Assembly (NCBI GenBank): GCA_041591895.1
Contig: JBFHRE010000086.1
Location: 1-11,104 of the forward strand
DNA from: JBFHRE01 sp041591895
GTDB lineage: Bacteria; Actinomycetota; Acidimicrobiia; Spongiisociales; ZC4RG35
Length of the DNA stretch: 11,104 nucleotides
Direction of reading: 5' to 3'
The position numbers and the translations under genes were made by a program. Of this stretch, positions 7,487-11,104 are shown one piece after another. The notes under the pieces were generated by a model that saw only the letters and a program-made list of their open reading frames with translations, had not been told where the DNA came from and ran no database searches. Positions within the stretch are counted from its first letter, which is position 1, and the number at the start of each line of letters is the position of its first letter.

Positions 7487-7571
7487 ATGAAAGGGCCCCG
7501 GGAGATGAAGGGCCCCGGAATATGAAGGGCCCCGGCAAGATATGAAGGGCCCCGGCAAACCGGGGCCCTTC
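7487..7571. repeat. Four direct copies of ATGAAGGGCCCCGG, the last paired in a perfect hairpin
   Basis: Copies start at 7487 (one extra A), 7505, 7522 and 7542, spaced 18, 17 and 20 bp apart. The fourth copy supplies GAAGGGCCCCGG (7544-7555), which pairs perfectly with CCGGGGCCCTTC (7560-7571) over 12 bp with the loop CAAA. Each copy also contains the palindrome GGGCCC. Read on the minus strand, one 5' arm is followed by four possible 3' arms. Multiplication of one arm by slippage is the simplest explanation. Confidence 0.9.
7544..7571 (-). terminator. 12-bp perfect hairpin, probable terminator of the minus-strand RNA (and perhaps of metB)
   Basis: The stem GAAGGGCCCCGG/CCGGGGCCCTTC with a 4-nt loop is very stable. 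On the minus strand it is followed by ATATCTT; on the plus strand by AATCGAAATCC. Neither side has a real T-run, so this is an I-shaped, actinobacterial-style terminator rather than a classical one. It could act in both directions: metB arrives from the left and the candidate RNA from the right. Confidence 0.55.
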
Positions 7572-7771
7572 AATCGAAATCCTCAAAGCTGCTTCGGTGA
7601 GACACCGCTGCGGCCGGACGAGATCCGCAGAGCCAGGAGGTCGGTGGTCCGAGGCGTAGTCGCCACCTGCTCCCCGTAGGGAGGAGCGGCGCCTGGTCGA
7701 GCACCGCTCAGCGCTCGGCCACCTCCAGAGTCCAATTCGTACTACCCAACTAGGACCACCTCCTTTCTCTG
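7572..7771 (-). ncRNA. Candidate structured RNA / cis-regulated small-ORF transcript
   Basis: Reading the minus strand, a long closing stem can be drawn. CAGAG, AGGAGG and UGGUCC (7771-7753) pair with GGACCA, CCUCCU and CUCUG (7650-7628): 17 base pairs in three blocks, interrupted by AA/GG and by a CCGA bulge. Inside are hairpin A, CGAGCGC/GUGCUCG with loop UGAGCG (about 7716-7697), and hairpin B, GCUCCUC/GGGGAGC with loop CCUAC (about 7687-7669). After the closing stem come CUGCGG/CCGCAG (about 7630-7608) and CGGUG/CACCG with loop UCU (about 7607-7595), then the 12-bp terminator-like hairpin. The 5' arm of the closing stem is also a near-perfect Shine-Dalgarno, so folding would hide it. I do not recognise a known family; Rfam was not consulted. 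The complementary plus-strand RNA would also fold, so orientation rests on the Shine-Dalgarno and small ORF. Confidence 0.5.
7708..7749 (-). CDS. Possible 13-codon small ORF behind a very strong Shine-Dalgarno
   Basis: On the minus strand, AAAGGAGGTG (7766-7757) is complementary to ten bases of the usual 16S rRNA 3' end. The core GGAGG is followed after 9 nt by TTG 7749-7747. From there the frame reads MGSTNWTLEVAER and stops at TGA 7710-7708, which lies in the loop of hairpin A. Such an optimal ribosome site before such a short frame suggests a leader peptide or a ribosome-binding regulatory RNA rather than an ordinary protein. The TTG start is the weak point: no ATG or GTG is correctly placed. 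A longer overlapping minus-strand frame (GTG 7790 to about 7476) starts upstream of this Shine-Dalgarno and has Arg-rich shadow-like composition; it cannot be excluded. Confidence 0.35.
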   Translation of the reverse strand: MGSTNWTLEVAER

Positions 7772-7813
7772 GTGAGAGAGAGTCTGCCACCTTCGACGAG
7801 CAATGGGAAGACT

Positions 7814-7842
7814 TTTTCGCGGTCGCCGCCGGGCGTTACCGT
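7814..7842 (+). promoter_or_regulatory. Predicted leaderless promoter of the TauE/SafE gene
   Basis: TTTTCG (7814-7819), a 17-bp spacer and TACCGT (7837-7842) end 6 nt before GTG 7849. The same TTTTCG-17 bp-TANNNT arrangement occurs in front of the HTH gene at 9672. There is no Shine-Dalgarno before the GTG. Confidence 0.4.
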
Positions 7843-7848
7843 CCGTCT

Positions 7849-8574
7849 GTGCCGGAGCCGTTCGAACTCGTCGTCGCCGCAGTCATCAGCCTCGTCGCTT
7901 CGATCATCCAGGGAACCGTCGGACTCGGGTTCGCTGTGTTCTCGGTGCCAATCCTCACCCTGATCGACCCCGCCCTCACCCCGATACCCCAACTCTTCCT
8001 CGCCCTGCCGATCTCAGCTTCGGCTGCATGGCGGGAGCGACGTGACGCCGACCTGTCCGGCGTCGGGTGGATCGTGGCCGGGCGAATCCCGGGAGCCATG
8101 CTGGGCGCATGGACGCTGCTTCGAGTGGCGGAAGCAACCCTCGACGTGATCATCGCCGTGATCGTGCTGGCAGCCGTCATCGCCTTGGCCCGGGGGGCCG
8201 GGTTTGCCCTCAGTGTGAGGAACCGAACGCTGGCCGGTTTCGCTTCGGGCTTCACCGGCACCACGTCCGCGATCGGCGGGCCACCATTGGCGCTTCTCTA
8301 CCGCAACTCGCCGAGCGCTACCGTCCGCTCCAGCCTGGGGTTGATGTTCGCGATCGGGATCGTGATCAACCTGTTCGCTCTGTACTCCACCGGCGCCGTC
8401 GAACCGCTGGACTACCGCATCACTGCGATCCTGCTGGCCCCGTCGCTGCTCGGGTTCGCCCTGAGCGGTCGACTGAGGAGGTTCATGGAGGGTCGGAGAG
8501 TGACGGTGGCGATCTTCGCCATCTCGGTCCTCGCCGCCCTCGGTCTGCTCGTCAGGGGCTTGACGGTCTCATAA
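7849..8574 (+). CDS. TauE/SafE-family membrane permease (putative anion/sulfite exporter)
   Basis: The 241-residue protein has about seven to eight hydrophobic segments in two related halves. The first half carries ASIIQGTVGLGFAVFSVPIL and the second GFASGFTGTTSAIGGPPLALLY, the Gly-rich repeats typical of the TauE/SafE (DUF81) family. Members export sulfite, sulfoacetate or other organic anions across the cytoplasmic membrane, but substrates cannot be read from sequence. The neighbouring transsulfuration genes are about 430 bp away and make a sulfur compound only a weak suggestion. Start GTG 7849 leaves a complete first membrane segment and lies 6 nt after a TACCGT -10 box without a ribosome site, consistent with a leaderless message. 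The stop overlaps the end of the convergent HTH gene by 6 bp (8569-8574). Confidence 0.87.
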   Translation: MPEPFELVVAAVISLVASIIQGTVGLGFAVFSVPILTLIDPALTPIPQLFLALPISASAAWRERRDADLSGVGWIVAGRIPGAMLGAWTLLRVAEATLDVIIAVIVLAAVIALARGAGFALSVRNRTLAGFASGFTGTTSAIGGPPLALLYRNSPSATVRSSLGLMFAIGIVINLFALYSTGAVEPLDYRITAILLAPSLLGFALSGRLRRFMEGRRVTVAIFAISVLAALGLLVRGLTVS

Positions 8575-9672
8575 GCCATCGAGAAGCAGGTCAAGCGTCG
8601 AGAAGAACGCTTCCTTGGCCTGAGCGAAGGCCCAGAGCACCAGGCTCAACGTGACCACGACCGCGATCGCGGTGTACATCCGGCGAAGTTGGTAGACACG
8701 ACGCTGTTCAGGTATCTCCATGTACGAAGGAGAGAGCGGTGGACCCGTCGGCCCCTTAGGGCGGGATGCACGACGAGGGAGAGCCTCGGCAAAACGCGAC
8801 GCCCAGCCCCGCAGCAGTTGGAGCGCCCGGTCGAGTGGCGGCGTGACCGGAGTCTGGGCGCCATTGGTAGCCCTCAGGTCCCGACGCCGAGCCAGGCTTG
8901 CTCCCCGGTCCGGGACTTCCGGAACCGGATCCATCGAAGCGACCCCGAGAGCTTCGGCCGCAGCGGCTTCGATCTCCCCGGCCGGAGAGACTCCGAGGTC
9001 GGAGACCCCCGGGTCGGAGACCCCCGGGTCGGAAGCCTCGCCCGCGGTGGTCTCAGTCTCGGCGAATCGGGTTTCTCCAGAGCCAGGGCCGTCATCGGCA
9101 GCAACCTGGGCCTCGATCACGTCCGCTTCGGAGTCGGCGCCATCGACGTCGCCATCCAACCCCGGACCCGGGGAAACGACCAGTTCCGGCGCCACAACCA
9201 CCACATTGCTTTCGACCTGATCCGGGTCAGGCTGCGGTCGCGGCTCGTCCGCCCGGTCGAGAGGCGCAGTGCCTTCGACCACGACGTCGACCGGGTTCGT
9301 CCCTGGCACCGCGGCCTCGGCGCTCGCCTCTACCTCCTCGACGGGAAAGGCCTCCTGGACGAAGGACTCCCCTCGTGCGGTGGGTCGGCTGCCGGGCGGC
9401 GCGATCTCCAGAAGCGATTGCTCGATCGTCGGGTACTCCTCTGTGATCTCTGGAGGCTCCAGGTCGGCGAGTTCGAACAGCCGGGCTTCGTCCAGTCCAA
9501 GGACGGCGGCCAGGGTCGACAGAAGCGCCGGCTCGTTGGGCATGCTCTGCCCACGTTCCCAGGCTCTGATGGTGGAAGGGGCCCTCCCCACGAGCTCGCC
9601 GACCCGGGCCTGACTCAACCCGAGCCGCTCCCGACTTCCCCTGACGAGTCCCCCAAAATCTCGGTTCGACAC
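8569..9672 (-). CDS. XRE-type helix-turn-helix protein with acidic linker and C-terminal membrane anchor
   Basis: The 367 residues have three parts. Residues about 5-65 form an XRE/Cro-type HTH (RERLGLSQARVGELVGRAPSTIRAWERGQSMP). A long low-complexity linker rich in Glu, Asp, Pro, Ala and Val (about 70-270) includes three tandem SD(P/L)GV units. A basic stretch (RRASRPKG) precedes one transmembrane helix at about 333-352 and a 15-residue tail. This resembles RodZ-like architecture (cytoplasmic HTH, membrane helix) but without an extracytoplasmic domain, so a role in cell shape is only a possibility; a membrane-tethered regulator is another. GTG 9672 is chosen because the HTH starts directly after it and a TAGGCT -10 box lies 6 nt upstream with TTTTCG 17 nt further. 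There is no Shine-Dalgarno. The gene is divergent from the tRNA-Sec gene and convergent with the TauE/SafE gene. Confidence 0.8.
   Translation of the reverse strand: MSNRDFGGLVRGSRERLGLSQARVGELVGRAPSTIRAWERGQSMPNEPALLSTLAAVLGLDEARLFELADLEPPEITEEYPTIEQSLLEIAPPGSRPTARGESFVQEAFPVEEVEASAEAAVPGTNPVDVVVEGTAPLDRADEPRPQPDPDQVESNVVVVAPELVVSPGPGLDGDVDGADSEADVIEAQVAADDGPGSGETRFAETETTAGEASDPGVSDPGVSDLGVSPAGEIEAAAAEALGVASMDPVPEVPDRGASLARRRDLRATNGAQTPVTPPLDRALQLLRGWASRFAEALPRRASRPKGPTGPPLSPSYMEIPEQRRVYQLRRMYTAIAVVVTLSLVLWAFAQAKEAFFSTLDLLLDGL
8986..9030. repeat. 15-bp tandem repeat inside the HTH gene, three units
   Basis: Two identical units GGAGACCCCCGGGTC (9001-9015 and 9016-9030) follow a diverged one, AGAGACTCCGAGGTC (8986-9000). 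They encode the SDPGV-SDPGV-SDLGV stretch of the linker on the minus strand. The unit length of 15 bp keeps the frame, as does the unrelated repeat at the left end of the window. Confidence 0.85.
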
Positions 9673-9678
9673 GGCGCC

Positions 9679-9707
9679 AGCCTACCGCTCGAAGCGAATC
9701 GCGAAAA
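9679..9707 (-). promoter_or_regulatory. Predicted leaderless promoter of the HTH gene
   Basis: On the minus strand, TTTTCG (9707-9702), a 17-bp spacer and TAGGCT (9684-9679) end 6 nt before GTG 9672. The element overlaps the upstream region of the divergent tRNA-Sec gene, whose possible -10 box TAAGGT is at 9714-9719 on the plus strand. Confidence 0.4.
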
Positions 9708-9726
9708 CGCAGCTAAGGTCGCGGGC

Positions 9727-9821
9727 GGAGGCGTCCGAGTGCCTGGTGGGCTCCGCAGTCTTCAAAACTGTTGGGGGGTCGAAAGGTCCCCGGCGGGTTC
9801 GATTCCCGTCCGCCTCCGCCA
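9727..9821 (+). tRNA. selC: tRNA-Sec (anticodon UCA)
   Basis: This 95-nt class II tRNA has encoded CCA (9819-9821) and discriminator G. The acceptor stem GGAGGCG pairs with CGCCTCC over 7 bp; the eighth position is a T-C mismatch. The T arm is GCGGG-TTCGATT-CCCGT. The anticodon stem CAGT/ACTG (plus G-U) encloses the loop CTTCAAA, giving anticodon UCA, which reads UGA. The long variable arm GGGGGUC-GAAA-GGUCCCC has seven pairs. The layout follows E. coli selC, with an 8-nt acceptor, 5-bp T stem and long variable arm. It delivers selenocysteine at recoded UGA codons, so the host should encode SelA, SelB, SelD and at least one selenoprotein, none of which is in this window. A TANNNT box (TAAGGT, 9714-9719) lies 7 nt upstream, so the transcript may start almost at the mature 5' end. 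Confidence 0.93.
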
Positions 9822-9830
9822 AAGCGCTCC

Positions 9831-9916
9831 GGCGTCCTCGCCGAGCCCGAAGCCATCTCCCCGCCTACGCGCCTACGGCGCTCCCCGGCGGGTTCGATTC
9901 CCGTCCGGCGCCACCA
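9831..9916 (+). pseudogene. Decayed class II tRNA-like segment or duplicated tRNA-Sec 3' part
   Basis: Bases 9882-9907 repeat 9787-9812 exactly (26 bp: the end of the variable arm, the whole T arm and the start of the 3' acceptor strand). The copy ends in GGCGCC-A-CCA, a tRNA-like 3' terminus. A variable-arm-like hairpin GCGCC-TAC-GGCGC (9869-9881) sits directly before it. GGCGTC (9831-9836) can pair with GGCGCC (9907-9912), giving an 86-nt unit of class II length. No convincing D arm or anticodon arm can be drawn, so it does not look functional. It may instead be only a fragment left by recombination at the tRNA 3' end. Confidence 0.5.
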
Positions 9917-9986
9917 GCCACCAGCTACCGGCAGCCGGCGAACGCACTTCGGCTGGGGACTGGGGACTCGCGACTCGAGACGCCGA
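9910..9986. repeat. Heptamer-phased degenerate repeat tract
   Basis: Read in steps of seven from 9910: GCCACCA, GCCACCA, GCTACCG, GCAGCCG, GCGAACG, CACTTCG, GCTGGGG, ACTGGGG, ACTCGCG, ACTCGAG, ACGCCGA. Adjacent units are identical or differ at one to a few positions at both ends; the middle units are more diverged. It starts in the last bases of the tRNA-like fragment and runs into the terminator hairpin. Confidence 0.6.
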
Positions 9987-10002
9987 GGCCGCAGGCCTCG
10001 GC
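9982..10002 (-). terminator. Terminator hairpin of the malic-enzyme gene
   Basis: GCCGAGGCC (9982-9990), loop GCA, GGCCTCGGC (9994-10002) form a perfect 9-bp stem, 2 nt beyond the stop codon (10007-10005) of the minus-strand gene. No T-run follows, so it resembles the stem-only terminators common in actinobacteria. Confidence 0.6.
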
Positions 10003-10004
10003 GG

Positions 10005-11104
10005 CTATTCCTTCCGCTGGGCGTCCGCCACTGCGATTGCAGTCAGGTTGACAACGTCGCCGACCTCGGCGTCACGCTGGAGCACGTGAACCGATTTGGC
10101 AAGTCCGGACAGAATCGGGCCGATCACCTCGGCGTCGGCCAACCGGTTGAGGAGCTTGTACGCAGCGTTGCCGGCCGTCAACGTCGGGAAAACGAGGACG
10201 TTTGCTGCCCGATCGAGCTGCCCATTGGGACGGCGCGACCGCAACAACTCCCCCATCACCGCCGTGTCGGCCTGCATCTCGCCCTCGGCCGGGATGTCGG
10301 GGCACCGATCGTGGAAGATCTCAACCGCCCTTCGAACCCGACTCGGTTCGTCGCCCATGGCCGAACCGAAGTCCGAATAGCTGAGGAAGGCAACGCGAGG
10401 CTGGCGGTCGAACTGCTCGCGAGCCACTTCGCACGCCGCTGCGGCGATCTCGGCCAGTTGCTCTGCGGTGGGTTCGATGTTGACTGCACAGTCGGTGAAG
10501 AAATACGCGGTGCCCTTGATGTAGACCACATACACGGACGAAGCGATCGTTCGTTGCTCCTGCAAGCGGATGATCTGGAGCGCCGGCCGGATCGTCTCGG
10601 GGTAGAACGTCGTCAGACCCCCCAGCACTGCGTCGGCCTCCCCCTGCTCCACCATCAACGATGCGAAGACGTTGGGGTCGTACACCTGTCGTACTGCGTG
10701 CGCCTCTGACATCCCCTTGTTGCGCCGGAGCTCGACCAGCCGGACTGCGTACCGGTCCCGCATCTCGGACTCGGTGACGGGATCGAGCACCCGAATTCCA
10801 TCGAGGTCGATTCCCAGCTCACTCGACAGCTCACTGATGAGGCCCACGTCCCCGAGCAGCACCGGTGTGGCTATCCCCTCGTCGAGCACGCGACGGGCTG
10901 CTCGCACGATCCTCACATCATCACCATGCGGATAAACCACCGTCTTCGGCTTGAGTTTCGCCCGACCGGTGACCGCCTGGATCAGTCCATACGACGACTG
11001 GAAGCGGGCCCGCAATCGCTGCCGGTACTCGTCGACATCGGCGAGCGGCAGACGAGCAAGCCCCTCCTCGGTGGCCGCCATCGCCACCGCTGGAGCCACG
11101 GTCC
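10005..11104 (-). CDS. maeB: NADP-dependent malic enzyme, C-terminal phosphotransacetylase-like domain (partial, 5' end outside window)
   Basis: The reading frame is open to the right edge of the window, so the gene start is missing. The visible residues begin TVAPAVAMAATEEGLARLPLADVDEYRQRL, which matches the end of the malic-enzyme domain and the linker of MaeB. They continue as a PTA_PTB (phosphate acetyl/butyryltransferase-like) domain: VVYPHGDDVRIVRAA, MVEQGEADAVLGG, RVAFLSYSDFGSA, GEMQADTAV, ANVLVFPTLTAGNAAYKLL and GPILSGLAKSVHVLQ. MaeB oxidatively decarboxylates malate to pyruvate with NADP+. In known MaeB proteins this domain has no phosphotransacetylase activity and is associated with acetyl-CoA regulation. 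A GTG at 11099-11097 could be read as the start of a free-standing Pta, but the malic-enzyme-type linker before and after it argues against this. A perfect stem-loop lies just after the stop. Confidence 0.85.
   Translation of the reverse strand, partial: TVAPAVAMAATEEGLARLPLADVDEYRQRLRARFQSSYGLIQAVTGRAKLKPKTVVYPHGDDVRIVRAARRVLDEGIATPVLLGDVGLISELSSELGIDLDGIRVLDPVTESEMRDRYAVRLVELRRNKGMSEAHAVRQVYDPNVFASLMVEQGEADAVLGGLTTFYPETIRPALQIIRLQEQRTIASSVYVVYIKGTAYFFTDCAVNIEPTAEQLAEIAAAACEVAREQFDRQPRVAFLSYSDFGSAMGDEPSRVRRAVEIFHDRCPDIPAEGEMQADTAVMGELLRSRRPNGQLDRAANVLVFPTLTAGNAAYKLLNRLADAEVIGPILSGLAKSVHVLQRDAEVGDVVNLTAIAVADAQRKE

Larger units (their letters stand above)
7421..7848. other. 428-bp region without a conventional gene; highly structured
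   Basis: Between metB and the TauE/SafE gene no long ORF is convincing. From left to right there is a 6-bp hairpin CACTGG/CCAGTG (7443-7448 with 7457-7462) that may help end the metB transcript. It is followed by four direct copies of ATGAAGGGCCCCGG, with an inverted partner for the last one. Next comes a segment rich in hairpins (7593-7771). Last is a short AT-richer stretch carrying the promoter of the downstream gene. The middle part is described separately as a candidate minus-strand RNA. Confidence 0.8.
9673..10004. other. 332-bp intergenic region between the HTH gene and the malic-enzyme gene
   Basis: This stretch has no protein gene. It contains the divergent HTH and tRNA-Sec promoters, tRNA-Sec, the tRNA-like fragment, a tandem 8-mer CGCCTACG (9862-9869 and 9870-9877), a heptamer-phased repeat tract and the terminator of the malic-enzyme gene. 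Confidence 0.85.

Noticed and set aside
7751..7768. 16S rRNA 3' end on the plus strand (GGACCACCTCCTTTCT resembles GGATCACCTCCTTTCT)
   Set aside because: The bases upstream show none of the conserved helix 45 or 1492-region sequence of 16S rRNA. It is better read as a Shine-Dalgarno on the minus strand.
7476..7790. 104-codon minus-strand ORF
   Set aside because: It runs through the hairpins and the amplified GGGCCC repeats, its start precedes the strong Shine-Dalgarno, and its composition is Arg/Pro/Gly rich. It is kept only as a possibility in the small-ORF entry.
7572..7848. SAM or cobalamin riboswitch for the sulfur-related genes
   Set aside because: No core motif of these riboswitch classes was recognised. 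The region lies downstream of cbs-metB, and the TauE/SafE gene appears to have its own leaderless promoter after the structured segment.
8689..10089. Long plus-strand ORF across the HTH gene and tRNA-Sec
   Set aside because: It is an Arg/Pro-rich shadow frame in GC-rich DNA and runs straight through the tRNA gene.
10005..11099. Complete stand-alone phosphate acetyltransferase starting at GTG 11099
   Set aside because: The first visible residues match the malic-enzyme-to-PTA linker of MaeB, and the frame continues through the window edge.
151..11104. A selenoprotein with an in-frame UGA read-through inside the window
   Set aside because: None of the gene ends here shows a conserved domain continuing past a TGA in the same frame, so no selenocysteine codon is supported.

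Overview
The window is about 11.1 kb of GC-rich bacterial DNA (I estimate above 60% G+C by eye). Several features suggest Actinomycetota, possibly Acidimicrobiia-like: many short -10 boxes lying 6-8 nt before start codons (leaderless transcripts), a cystathionine beta-synthase without regulatory domains paired with a MetB-type enzyme as in Mycobacterium, a CimA-type citramalate synthase, and a CtaA-type heme A synthase. The lineage is an inference. No mobile element, CRISPR array or phage gene is visible.

Layout. (1) Bases 1-148 hold the end of an upstream gene, a perfect 15-bp tandem repeat that encodes a Thr-Trp-Ser-Gly-Gly tail. (2) Bases 151-2643 encode a membrane-bound GAF-GGDEF-EAL protein of cyclic di-GMP signalling with all key motifs intact. 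(3) Bases 2640-2780 look like a complete isoleucine attenuator: a promoter, a 15-residue leader peptide ending Leu-Ile-Ile-Ile-Glu, a first hairpin and a textbook intrinsic terminator. It precedes cimA (2803-4371), the first enzyme of the citramalate route to isoleucine. (4) ctaA (4340-5248, minus) meets cimA tail to tail with a 32-bp overlap. Divergent from it are cbs (5307-6275) and a metB-type gene (6272-7420), coupled by an ATGA overlap and forming a reverse transsulfuration operon (homocysteine to cystathionine to cysteine). (5) Bases 7421-7848 carry no conventional gene but are highly structured. On the minus strand there is a very strong Shine-Dalgarno sequence, a 13-codon ORF, a long-range stem that can bury that Shine-Dalgarno, several local hairpins and a 12-bp terminator-like hairpin whose 3' arm occurs four times. 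(6) A TauE/SafE-family permease (7849-8574) meets an HTH protein with a C-terminal membrane anchor (8569-9672, minus) tail to tail. (7) Bases 9727-9821 are a selenocysteine tRNA (anticodon UCA). It is followed by an exact 26-bp copy of its T-arm region inside a decayed tRNA-like segment, and then a heptamer-phased repeat tract. (8) Bases 10005-11104 (minus) are the phosphotransacetylase-like C-terminal part of a MaeB-type malic enzyme, cut by the window edge.

The most interesting items are the cimA attenuator, the structured minus-strand RNA or small ORF at about 7544-7771, the tRNA-Sec with its duplicated 3' part, and a shared leaderless promoter pattern with a TTCG-type -35 element. All structures were drawn by eye, without folding or database searches.
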